Below, piece by piece: positions 10,396-20,120 of a stretch of DNA of 64,000 bases. A program made the position numbers and the translations under genes. The DNA is taken from assembly GCF_008728515.1 (NCBI RefSeq), contig NC_044976.1, forward strand, positions 214,087,467-214,151,466, written 5' to 3'. Under the pieces are notes generated by a model, which ran no database searches, had not been told where the DNA came from, and was given only the letters and a program-made list of their open reading frames with translations. The DNA is from Papio anubis. Its lineage: Eukaryota; Chordata; Mammalia; Primates; Cercopithecidae. How positions within the stretch are numbered: the first letter of the stretch is position 1; the number at the start of each line of letters is the position of its first letter.

Positions 10396-11280
10396 ACAAT
10401 ATTCAATTACCCACCTATTCTATGGAATTTCTAAGTAGATATCTTCATTTAGATAACAAACTAGCAAACAAGTTCATGTCTGGTCTGATCATGGTAGACC
10501 AGATGCCATGGTAGACTAGATGCCCAGGTGCCATGTTGTTGTGGGCCCCAGGTTATGTTGTACCCATTAAGAATGGAAAAGGCACTAGGGAAGCTGACTG
10601 CCCAAGTTCCAACAAGGATGACCTCCATCTTGTCACCAATAGGGAATCATGTTCTTGGAGAGGAGGGAGGCACAGAATTGAGAAGTGAGCTATGTTGAAC
10701 TCTTACCACCTATCTAGGGAAAGTTATTTGCCTTGCCTGAAATATAACCTCCAGATATAGAGTAGCAAAGCATTATCAAAAACCTAGCCAATCACATTTC
10801 ACTTCCATTTGAACAACCTGGTACAATTACCAATGGCTTCAAAAGTCAAGTATATCAATTCCGATTATGCATAACTTCATAACTAAAGACACCTAAGACA
10901 AAGAGCACCATTGTCCCCTGAATTGTCTAACTAGGCTACCTTCTCAGGGACCTGATCATTTTGAAATGGAAAATAAGCAATTTCAAGATCTACTGGAGAA
11001 TTCATATGCCCATCTTCTAACATTGGACTCCAAATCTTGCAGTCAGTGTACTCAACCAATAACAACTGATCTAACAGAGGATGGGGAATGGGGAGTGGGG
11101 TGGGGGGAGCTGAGGATGACCTCTCAAATATTTCCCATGGTAGAGCAGAGAGGAAACCAGCAGGGCTCTGGAACACATAAGCCATTCTTCACTCTGGCTA
11201 CCACCTCAGTGGAGGTGACAGAGTTTTATATAGCCATCTGTGGTAGCTTCCAAGCTGGGCTCCAGTGATCCCTGTACTCA
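10396..11280 (+). other. unclassified sequence after the ERVL-like pol relic
   Basis: It may be further decayed ERVL interior. I could not identify RNase H, integrase or dUTPase motifs. A small local duplication, 'catggtagaccagatgc' and 'catggtagactagatgc', lies at about 10493-10525. Confidence 0.3.
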
Positions 11281-11284
11281 CACC

Positions 11285-11710
11285 CTTGTGTAGTGTCACC
11301 TCACATTGCTCCAGAGTTGGTCAGTATGATCAACAGAATACAGCAAAAGGAATGGTAGCTCACTTCTGAGACCAGGTTATAAAACACTGTGGCTTTCTTG
11401 TTGATCACTCTCCCATTCTGTCTTGGATCAATTGCTCTGGGAGGAACAGCTACCATGTCATGAGCAGCCCTACAGACAGGCCCATGTGGTGATAAACTAA
11501 AGCCTCCTGCCAGCTGACCTGTCAGTGAGCTTAGAAGCAGACCCTCAGGCCCCAGTCAAGCCATCAGACGATTGCAGCTCCACCAGAGACTCAGAGCCGG
11601 AAACACCCACCTAAACTGCTCTTGGATTCCTGACCTTCAGAAACAATGTTTTAAGCTGCTATATTTTGGGGTAATTTGGAACGGAACAATAAATAAAACA
11701 CAGACTCAGT
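11285..11710 (+). repeat. MLT1-like MaLR LTR (diverged)
   Basis: The blocks 'tggatcaattgctctgggag', 'gccctacagacaggcccatg', 'aagcctcctgccagctgacc' and 'aagctgctatattttggggt' follow the order of MaLR LTRs on the + strand. Confidence 0.5.
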
Positions 11711-12295
11711 TCATCTCTACAACACAGAGAGCAATAAGCTTTAAAATTAATTTTCCTTTAAAATGGTTTGGGCAGCTTAGATCTCCCCCCAGATTACCTA
11801 AGAAATAGTTTGTGATTTTCTATGCTTTGCTTTCTGTTGCCAGGGCCTCTCTATCTAGGAAGGGATATTGGCGGGAAACTGGAAGGCAGGAGGAGGAGGG
11901 ACTTCCTATTTTGTACCTTCCCGTCAGCAGCAATGTAGGCAGGACTCTTCATCTAGCAGCAGTAGCACTTGATTTCAGCAGCCGTGGTTGATTCCTAGCT
12001 TGAAGTTTTTTAAACTTTCCAGGGCCGATGTCACTGTGCCCCTTTAGAAATACCAGAGACCAGCAGTTCTCCTCTTCAGGGTTTGTGACTCCAGCGTAAC
12101 AGGGCTCTCCTGCAAGCTTCAAAAATGTTTCAATTCTGACCTCTTTATTACCCCAGACCTAAGTGTCCTAGCTTTTTCTAGCTTTCTGACACCTCAGTGT
12201 TCCCTTTTTGTTTCAGCCCTCTAATACCCAATTTACAATTCTGTATACTAAATTCTCTTTGTTCATCTGTTTCCTGACAACCACCTCAAATAAGT
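11711..12295. other. intergenic, nothing recognised
   Basis: No repeat family or gene that I can support. A 'cagcagcagtagcac'-like stretch near 11927-11970 is only mildly repetitive. Confidence 0.35.
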
Positions 12296-12310
12296 CTGTG
12301 TGTTATGTTC

Positions 12311-12622
12311 ATTATTTATTTATTTATTTATTTTTTTGAGACAGAGTCTCGCTCTGTCGCCCAGGCTGGAGTGCAGTGGCCGGATCTCAGCTCACTGCAA
12401 GCTCCGCCTCCCGGGTTCACGCCATTCTCCTGCCTCAGCCTCCCAAGTAGCTGGGACTACAGGTGCCGCCACCTCGCCCGGCTAGTTTTTTGTATTTTTT
12501 TTGTAGTAGAGACGCAATTTCACCGTGTTCGCCAGGATGGTCTCAATCTCCTGACCTCGTGATCCGCCCGTCTCGGCCTCCCAAAGTGCTGGGATTACAG
12601 GCTTGAGCCACCGCACCCGGCC
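12311..12622 (-). mobile_element. young AluY (Old World monkey type)
   Basis: Antisense Alu with the cercopithecid-type variants 'cagtggccggatctcagctc' and 'ggcttgagccaccgcacccg'. A perfect 15-bp duplication, ctgtgtgttatgttc, stands at 12296-12310 and 12623-12637. The tail is (TTTA)n-like. Confidence 0.93.
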
Positions 12623-12649
12623 CTGTGTGTTATGTTCTACTACTGTCTC

Positions 12650-12945
12650 CTTCAATTTAAATTATAAAATTGAGTGAATATTTACGTTCTATTGTATATT
12701 ATGTAATAGAATAATTATATTCTATATATGAGAATTTATATATTTTATTATACAATATATGTAAGTATATATATTCTTTTCTGTCTTTCACTGGATTATA
12801 AGCTTCATGAGGGTAGGGTCATGTCCTATCATAGTGAATTAGTGATACACAGATATATAATACATAATATATATAAATAAAATATATAATACATATTATA
12901 TATTATAATATACAAGAATATTATTATATAAGAATAATATCTTTT
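12650..12945. repeat. AT-rich low-complexity tract
   Basis: Long runs of TA, TTA and ATA, many locally self-complementary, flank an L2-tail-like segment (12766-12855) that recurs at about 13285-13371. Confidence 0.7.
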
Positions 12946-12946
12946 T

Positions 12947-13237
12947 GGCCAGGCATGGTGGCTCATGCCTGTAATACTAGCACTTTGGGAGGCCAAGGCA
13001 GGTGGATCACCTGAGGTCAGGAGTTTAAGACTAGCTGACCAACATGGAGAAACTGGTCTCTACTAAAAATACAAAAAAAAATTAGCCAGGTGTGGTGGCG
13101 CATGCCTGTAATCCCAGCTACTTGGGAGGCTGAGGCAGGAGAATCACTTGAACCCGGGAGGCAGAGGTTGCCATGAGCCAAGATCACACCACTGCACTCC
13201 AGCCTGGGCAACAAGAGCAAAACTCCATCTCAAAAAA
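12947..13237 (+). mobile_element. Alu (AluS-like)
   Basis: Sense dimer from 'ggccaggcatggtggctcat' to 'ccatctcaaaaaaata', inserted between the two copies of the AT-rich/L2-tail duplication. Confidence 0.9.
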
Positions 13238-13282
13238 ATATATATTTTTTTAATATTATATTTATTTTATATATATAAGAAT

Positions 13283-13460
13283 ATATATATTCTTCCCTGT
13301 CTTTCAATGGATTCTAAGCTTCATGAAGGTAGGATCATGTCTGTTCTATCGCAGATGAATTAGTGATAGGCAGAGGCTGACACATCAAAGGTACTCATTT
13401 AACATTTGTTCAATGAATGAAGGATGGATGATTCATTATTGATGGATCAATACCTGAATT
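13283..13460 (+). repeat. L2 3' tail, second copy of a local duplication
   Basis: 'tctaagcttcatgaaggtag' followed by 'atttgttcaatgaatgaagg'-like tail sequence is L2 3' end. The first part repeats 12764-12855 about 519 bp downstream. Confidence 0.55.
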
Positions 13461-13544
13461 ACATGAGCAGTATAACTTATTCCATCATTAGATGATGAAT
13501 TCTATTTTGTACCTGATAAATTCAAAGTAACCAAGGGCCATCCT

Positions 13545-14005
13545 GTATAGCAGGGCAGAATCCCAGCCCCCCAGAGATGTTCACATCCTAATCCCCAGAA
13601 TCTGTGACTGTTGCCTTTTACAGGAAGAAAGGACTTAGCAGGTATGATTAAGGATCCTAAGATGGAGAGAGAATCCTCAGTTATCAGGTGGGCCCAATCT
13701 AATCACAAGGCTCTTCATAAGTAAGAAGGAGAAACAAGGGAGTCAGAGAAGGCATGATGATGGAAATGGCAGGGGGCACTGGAGTGATGGGGCTATGAGC
13801 CAAGGAATGAGGGCAGCCTCTAGAACCTGGGAAAGCAAGGAAGCAGATTGTCCCCTAGAGTCTCCAGAAGGAACACAGCCCTTGATGTTAGCCCAGGGAG
13901 ACCCATTTTGGACTTCTGATCTCTAGAACTATAAGAAAATAAGTTTGTGTTATTTTAAACCACTAAGTTTGTGGCAATTTGCAGCCAAGGGAAACCAATA
14001 CATCC
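13545..14005 (+). repeat. MLT1 MaLR LTR
   Basis: A well-preserved block order: 'tcacatcctaatccccagaa', 'aggtgggcccaatctaatca', 'tgagccaaggaatgagggca', 'cagaaggaacacagcccttg', 'ttttggacttctgatctcta' and 'aaaccactaagtttgtggca'. Sense orientation. Confidence 0.8.
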
Positions 14006-14480
14006 TGGTAGAGAAGTCCAAGAGGCTGTAGGTTATACTGGCCTGGCACTCTGGAGAGAGAAGAGCACTGACGATGGAGACATGTGGCTCTTCAGCATAC
14101 ATGCAACAGTTACAGCTGAGAGTGGATGAGATCACAAAGGGCAAAGGGAGTGTGTACAGTAAAAGTTAAAAAGTGAACCTGCGGTTTGAGCCCTCCGGGG
14201 ACTGCAGCCAGGACTAAATAAGGTGCAAATGCATAGTGCCTTTTCCCCACTTTTCACAGGAAAAAGGACTTAGCAGATGTGATTACGTAGTTTGTGTAAT
14301 TGCTTAAGGTGGGGAGGAACGCCACGGTAGGAAAGAGAAGCAAGGCAGCTGATATACCAAAAACAGATTTTAGAACTTTGTCAACAACCTTCCAGAGGAC
14401 AGCCAAATAACAATGTTGTGCACAGCATTTACTGTTCCCCAACACCACCTGACAAAACCACATTTTCCAAGTTTACTTAT
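14006..14480. other. intergenic, nothing recognised
   Basis: 'aaaaaggacttagcagatgtgatta' near 14262 echoes the MLT1 motif just upstream and may be a fragment of a second copy. Otherwise nothing is supported. Confidence 0.3.
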
Positions 14481-16520
14481 TTGCTCTATTTTTACATCAC
14501 CTTCTCTCCAAACTCCCTACGCCCCTCTCCTCACGTCTCACTCTTTGATGATATTCTTGCCTCATAATTCATTGAGAAAATCAAAGTAAACCAGGAAAGA
14601 ACACTCTCATTTCCTACACTCCCGTATTTCTAACCCGCCTGTCTCCTTGTCTTCTGTGCCATAACTATGCACCTGCACCTGCCTTCTACGCCATCACTAT
14701 GGATGAAGCATCCCCCCTACTAAATGGCAACCCTTACACTCGTGCCCTGGATCCCTCCCCCTTCTTTGTCCTTGCGAATCTTTCCCTCTCCTTTATCAAT
14801 TTCTCTCTCTTTGCATGCAAGTATGCCTCAGCATCTCCCATCTTCAAAATGCCCTCCATTGACCACACAGCCTTATCCAGCTGTTGCCCCCAAGTTTAAG
14901 TTGTCTCTTTTTCATCACATTTGCTTCTCAAACTGTTAAAGCAGTTATTTAAATCTCACTCCTCCCAGAGACCGCTCATGTCAAAGCGACCAGTGATCTC
15001 TATATTGCTGAGTCCAATAGTCTTGACATCAATGTTATCATGTTCTTTCTGATTTTCATCCTGCCTCCATGCTTCCTCTTCATCCTTTACTTGACCTCTA
15101 CATGGTGAAGGGTCCTAGAGCTTTGTTCTTGGCCCACCTCTTTTTAGCTATACATATTCCTAGGTCATCCAACCAAGCCCCAAGTCTATAATGGCCATGA
15201 CTCCAGTTTATCCAAATGTCTACTACTTGGCAGTCATGGATGTCTAAAAGGCATCTCCAACTTAGCATGATCAAACCATAACTCTTGATTTCCCTCCCCT
15301 CAACCTGCTCCTCCCCAAAATGTTTCACATCTTATAAATGCCAGAACTATCCACTCAATTGACCAGGTCAAAAATCTAGAAGTTATTCTTGAATCCTCTC
15401 TCCCTAACCAACTCAACATCTAACTCATTAGCAAGTTCCACAGACTTTACTCCAAAATATTTAAACGCTAATTATTTCGGTCTCCACCACTATCTGCAAC
15501 AACAAAGCCATTTCCGGCATGCACTTCTGGAATAGCATCCAATTGGTTGACTCAATTAACTTTCGCCACATAACTACCCCCAAAACTTTGTGACTAAAAA
15601 CATTATTTCTCACATCAATGTGGTTGTGGCCAGGGAAGGATAGTCCAGGAGAGCTTCACATGTTCGCAGTTGGTTGGATGTCAGCTGGATGTGGGCCATG
15701 ACTTGACCATGTGTCCCTCATCATCCATCAGGCTAGCCTACACTCATTCCTAAGATGGTGGTCACAGGACTCCCAAGTTCAGCAAGAGGGCAAGTCCCAA
15801 CTCACAAGTGTTTTTTAAGCCTCTGCTAGCATGCTGTTAATGTCCCATGTCCAAAGCAAGTCACAGTCCAGTGCAGTCAGTGGGGGGAGACACCACCGAA
15901 GAGTACAATTTGGGAGACTGGAAATAATTTGTGGCTCTTTTGACAATCTGCCACACTCATCTTCCTGTTTCCACCTCCTTTGCCTCTCTGAAATCCATTT
16001 TCCACACAGCAACCCAAGTAATCATTTTTAAACACACGCACAATCATTTCACTCCCTGGTCCAAACTTATGGCTTCATTCAAAATACAACCCCTGTTACG
16101 AATTTTAAAATCCTTCCGAGCTCTGGCTTCTGCCTACCTGCCCAGCTCATCTAACACCATCGTGTCCTTGCCTATCGTATCCCAGCAACAGTGATCTTTT
16201 GTTTCCTTGAATACAGAAAACTCCTTCATGCCTCAGATCTTTGCATTTGTTCCCTTTGACTGAAATACTCCTCCCCCTCATATTTGCGGGGCTGGCTTTG
16301 TCATTCATATTTCAGCTTAAAACTCATCTCATTACAGCGATCTTCCCCGTGCAGCCAATTTAAGATTACTCTCAATGACTTCACCTTATTTAAATTTTCT
16401 GCAAAGCACATACCAGTGATAATTTGTTTGTCCCTGTTCCTGTTTATCACAGTATTCCCGAGGGCCTACAACACTGCCTGGCACATAGGAAGCACACAAC
16501 AAATATTTTTTAAATTAATG
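14480..16520 (+). repeat. old LINE 3' region (L2/L1M-like), split by an LTR
   Basis: A long pyrimidine-rich segment has the order of ancient LINE 3' regions: 'gtctaaaaggcatctccaac', 'caaccagctcc'-like stretches, 'ttccacacagcaacccaagt', 'tttcactccctggtccaaac', and at the end 'tgcctggcacataggaagca' with 'aacaaatattttttaa'. An MLT1-like LTR interrupts it at 15540-15955. I cannot separate L2 from L1M by eye. Confidence 0.5.
15540..15955 (-). repeat. MLT1-like MaLR LTR, nested in the LINE
   Basis: 'cacataactacccccaaaac', 'cattatttctcacatca', 'ggttggatgtcagctggatg' and 'gtcacaggactcccaagttc' resemble the reverse complement of a MaLR LTR. LINE-like sequence resumes on both sides. Confidence 0.45.
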
Positions 16521-16840
16521 CAGAGCTGCATACTACGTCCCAGGATTGTGCTAAGCTATGGTTACTGGACCCTTCTCATCTCAGCAGGATAGTTTCACAA
16601 AACGTAAATTCCACACTGAGGATTAACTGGATGCACGTTACACCTCATCCCACACCAGTAACTCGTCTTCCTCTGTTTCCCCACCCCCTCCCCTTGCCAA
16701 AGAAAAAGTGAGGAGGGATTTGGAAAACTTAGGGTCATCACTCTGGTCTTTTGCCACATTTCGTTGGCCTCATCGAGCTCAACGCGACATGAACTACTAA
16801 CAGCAGCAGCACCGGCGATGAGAGGGTGAATGAAGGTAGA
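16521..16840. other. upstream flank of the DESI2 CpG island
   Basis: Unique sequence with rising GC content. No gene is recognised and no divergent first exon is evident. Confidence 0.4.
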
Positions 16841-16891
16841 AGACTTCACCGCCCGCGGACCGCAAGGCATCGGCCGCAGCTCCAAAGCACT

Positions 16892-16910
16892 GCATGCTGG
16901 GAGCAGTAGT
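16892..16910 (-). promoter_or_regulatory. ZNF143/THAP11 (SBS) motif 1
   Basis: GCATGCTGGGAGCAGTAGT, the reverse complement of the ACTACAnnTCCCAGnATGC-type Staf/ZNF143 binding sequence. It deviates in the ACTACA part (ACTACT). Confidence 0.6.
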
Positions 16911-16951
16911 CTCCCAGGGAGGCCTGGTCTGGTAGGACCGCGGCCCCCGCG

Positions 16952-16970
16952 GCATGCAGGGAGTTGTAGT
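16952..16970 (-). promoter_or_regulatory. ZNF143/THAP11 (SBS) motif 2
   Basis: GCATGCAGGGAGTTGTAGT. The core differs by one base from the CTGGGA form, but the ACTACAA half is intact. It lies 60 bp from the first motif in the same orientation. Confidence 0.65.
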
Positions 16971-17026
16971 CGAAGGACTGTTGAGACTCCGCCTCTGCGC
17001 TTATAGTAGCGAGGGGAATCCTCACT

Positions 17027-17045
17027 GCATGCTGGGAACTGTAGT
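17027..17045 (-). promoter_or_regulatory. ZNF143/THAP11 (SBS) motif 3
   Basis: GCATGCTGGGAACTGTAGT, a full match to the reverse complement of ACTACAnnTCCCAGnATGC. It is the best of the three and the closest to exon 1. Confidence 0.82.
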
Positions 17046-17089
17046 GTTCCTGTGGCCCCGTGCCTCCAGAACGCGGAGGCGCCGAAGCT

Positions 17090-17100
17090 GCCGCCATTTT
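17090..17100 (+). promoter_or_regulatory. YY1 site
   Basis: GCCGCCATTTT matches the extended YY1 consensus. In TATA-less promoters such sites often sit at or just after the start of transcription, which would place the DESI2 start near here. That placement is inference. Confidence 0.7.
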
Positions 17101-17163
17101 AGGTCCCGAGGTGCGGCGGCCAGGAAGCAGAGCGCAGGCGGGCTCAGTCCCGGCGCCGGGCCG

Positions 17164-17223
17164 GCCCCGCCCCCGGGGCGCCTGGCGCCCGCCCCTTGCT
17201 CAAGCCCCGCCTTTCCCCACGTG
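17164..17223 (+). promoter_or_regulatory. GC boxes and E-box
   Basis: 'ccccgccccc' near 17164-17174 is an Sp1/KLF-type GC box, a second GC-rich box lies near 17188, and a CACGTG E-box (USF/MYC type) stands at 17218-17223. Confidence 0.55.
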
Positions 17224-17329
17224 TCTGCCGCCTAGGGGAGGTGCCTCATCCGGAGCGGGCCGCCAACGGTCCGGCCCCGTCCGCACAGAGGCTCCTGTCG
17301 GCGGCGCCCGGGAGCGGCTCGGCTGCCCG

Positions 17330-17371
17330 ATGCTTCCGCCCCGGCTGCCGCGGGCCGGGCTGTACGCTTAG
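17330..17371 (+). other. possible uORF in the DESI2 5' leader
   Basis: ATG at 17330 in a weak context opens a 13-residue frame (MLPPRLPRAGLYA) that stops at TAG 17369-17371, 103 bp before the DESI2 ATG and in another frame. It exists only if transcription starts upstream of 17330. It could lower initiation at the main ATG. Confidence 0.4.
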
Positions 17372-17474
17372 TGCCCGGCTCGGGCCCCCTGAAGCGCCCG
17401 CGGGGGTGAGAGCGGCCTCCGGCCCCGCGGAGACGGAGCGGCTTGAGGACGAGGCGGCGGCCGCGGGGAGGAGG

Positions 17475-17516
17475 ATGGGGGCTAACCAGTTAGTGGTGCT
17501 CAACGTGTACGACATG
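17475..17516 (+). CDS. DESI2: DESI2 coding exon 1 (residues 1-14)
   Basis: ATG at 17475 has A at -3 and G at +4, a strong Kozak context. It encodes MGANQLVVLNVYDM and ends at a consensus donor, 'gacatg|gtgagt' (GT at 17517). DESI2 (PPPDE1) is a PPPDE-fold cysteine protease described as a deSUMOylating isopeptidase, and also reported as a palmitoyl-protein thioesterase. The residues are the first strand of the PPPDE domain. The exon ends in phase 0. The frame is open upstream for at least 93 codons with no in-frame ATG, so this is the first usable AUG. A 40-kb intron follows. Confidence 0.95.
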
Positions 17517-19680
17517 GTGAGTGCGGCCCCTGGCGGCCCCGAGCCCTGGCCCAGGCCGGCTTCCTCTCGCCGGTCGGGCTCGGACCCCGGCCCCAGGCGC
17601 TTCCTGCCTCGCGTCTCCGCCTCCAGCCTAGTTCTCGGGGAAAGCCGGGGGTAAAGGAGGGAGTGTTGTTCATTTTTAATCCTCGCAGTCGTCGACGCTC
17701 CGGTGAACCCAGTCAGCCCGAGGCTTTTGGCCGGTGCTCAGGTGGGCTGGAACCTCTCCCATCCGCCCAGCTTGGCCGCGACCCTGGCTCTGGGCCCGAC
17801 CCCTTGGCCCACGAGCAGTGTCCTTTCGGCAAAGCTTCCGTTGCGTGTCCAACCCCACTTGCCGGCCCCCGGGGCTGCCCCGGGACCCCCGTCCCGACCA
17901 CCTGCGCTCCCAGCTCCTCTGCTTCTGCCGAGCGGTGCATCTCTCTCCGTGGCTTAGTCTTCAAAAACTCCCAAGCCCCTCCAAGTCCAGAAAGTCACAG
18001 CTTTCGGGTGCCTGTGCACCCGATCTCTTCAAAGGTGAACAGGAGCCAACACACCCTTGCCTTGTGTGTTCAGGGCAACCTCGTTAAAATATGAATGAGG
18101 CTAACATTTCTCAAGAAAATAGCCCAGCTGAATGATTCAGAGATCCTGGTGGTGCTCCTTTCCTACACCCTGAAGACCACTTTCCCGGTGATGCAACAGG
18201 TGACGTGACCACAGGAGAGGGAAGGGAAGAAGTTGTTTGTTGTGTCATGTAACTTTGGAGTCTGGCAGGCACGAGCCAGACTGGTTTGCCTGATTTTTGC
18301 AGTTGAAATGCCCCCAGAAAAAGCACCCGGTGGAGAGTTGTTGCAGTTAGATGGATGCTTGGGTGTGTTTGCTTGCTTTGGGTTGATGGGTTTTTGTTCT
18401 GTCGAATGGATTACCTCTGACTGCAATGCTTAAAATTCCTTGTAAGTTGACTGACAAATGAAAAATTGCCCATCGTGATTTTTGTTGGCTTAAAGATGCG
18501 GGAGAGCAGAAGGACTACAGGCCAGGAGTCTTACACAGTTCTAAACTTTGTATTCCCTTGTATTATTTATAAGTTTCTACATTTACAGTGTTATATCTTG
18601 GGTAGAAAGGGATTCCTCAGGCCATATCTGGGAATTGTGTCAGAAGGGTGTAGGAACTGCCTGCCACTTGAGATGAGTCCTCTGTTGAATTCTGATGTGA
18701 GCTTGGAGATGAAAGGAGATGAGTTCACATGCCGAGAAAAGTGGAACAGCAGAGAAAAAGTTGAAGAGGAGAATAAGCCAAACAAAAGATCCTAGAAAAC
18801 CATGGCACTTTGTAAATTCTTTGGCCTGTGTCGCTGTTGAGAAATAATTCTCTAGACTTAAACTTTTTGTGTTCAGCTGAACGCCTTTATTTTTCAAGGT
18901 TCTTACCGCCCTTGTACTTTTTCTGTGCACCACTCCCCCCCCCATCTGAGTATGGTTTGTTTTTTATTCATGAAGGCTATTACCGTCTTTCAGAATATAT
19001 TCTGCTCTTGAGAGCACAGTGTGCCTTTTCTCCTAGATTATTAAACAAACCCGTTTATAAATTAGGATACAATGGCCAGAAGCCATGGTTTCAGAGCCTA
19101 GAAGAATTTGTGAGAATAGAGGAAGAGAGTTTTACCTTTTATATGAAAATGAAAATGCATTTTTTGGCATATAGTGGGCTTTACACTTTAGGCATTCTGT
19201 GATACAGGAAAATCTTTGCTAATTGTGGTCGATTGGGAAAAGCTAGAGGTGGTATTCAGTATTTTCAAAGGGAGGACTGTTCTGGACGATGTTAAAATAT
19301 TGACTAATTAACAAGATCTTATTCTTCACATCAAGTTTGTAAAATAGGTAGTTACAGAATGAAGCAGACGGGGAAGAGAGTAAGTGATCTGCCCAAACAA
19401 CTAAAAATATAATCTAGAATTTGTCAACCAAAATCTGATTCACTATCTTCTAATTCCTGCATTTATGTCTTTATATTGCTTATGAACAGGAGATGAAGCA
19501 TATGAATGTTTATCGGAATGATAAATAGTTGAATTATTAGACTTTTAATAAACTTGATCTTGCATGTTTTTTTGAGGGCTTTGAGTGTTTTACGTCACTA
19601 ATTCAGCAACCTACCGTTACTTACTATTTTTGACGTGGTAGAAGCCACAAGGATGAGTTAACTGTCCTTTCTTCTTTAAG
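17517..19680 (+). other. DESI2 intron 1, proximal part
   Basis: The first 400 bp remain CpG-rich (island shore). Beyond about 18100 the sequence looks unique and repeat-free for about 1.5 kb, which is unusual in this window and may reflect regulatory content. Open frames here, including the 143-codon one at 17663-18094, are GC-driven and have no recognisable protein features. Confidence 0.4.
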
Positions 19681-20120
19681 GAATTTAGAGTATTGTAGAG
19701 GAGATACACAACAGTGGTAACAATTCAAGACAGAATAGCACGGTTTTGATAAGAGCAGACAAGGATGTAAAGGAGGAGACTATATGTGGTTGCAGCATCA
19801 GGGAATGCTGAAAAATCAAAGGTATGAAACTTGAAGAATGGGTAGCATCCACAAGGGCAGAGAACAGTTGGCATGAACCAAATGGCAGGACTAGGGAAAG
19901 CACAGGTGGGATTTGGGAAGTAGCAGCTGGTCCAGTATAGCTAGAGTAGAGCGTAAATGAAAGGAGACAAAACAGAAAGTGTGATTAGAACTTCATTAGT
20001 CCGATGAGTTGTGGGCTTGGGTGAAGGACTGAGGGGCTCCTTGAGCCAGCAGAATCATTTATGGTTTTCACGGAGGGAAACAGTGTGATCAGTTGTTTTA
20101 GAATGAAGACTAACGGATTG
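19680..20120 (-). repeat. L2-like LINE fragment
   Basis: Purine-rich phrases such as 'ggaggagactatatgtggtt', 'catgaaccaaatggcaggac' and 'gtccagtatagctagagtag' resemble the reverse complement of old LINE 3' sequence. Confidence 0.4.

Larger units (their letters stand above)
16840..17900 (+). promoter_or_regulatory. DESI2 CpG-island promoter
   Basis: GC content and CpG density rise sharply from about 16840 and peak over 17090-17560, around the DESI2 first exon. There is no TATA box. The elements visible are three ZNF143/THAP11-type motifs (16892-17045), a YY1 motif (17090-17100), GC boxes around 17164 and 17190, and an E-box at 17218. This is a typical TATA-less housekeeping promoter. The start site is not determined; it most likely lies between 17045 and 17330. 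Confidence 0.82.

Noticed and set aside
17663..18094. 143-codon + frame just downstream of DESI2 exon 1
   Set aside because: GC-rich intronic sequence with overlapping open frames on both strands, Pro/Arg/Ser-rich and lacking motifs; explained by low stop density in a CpG island.
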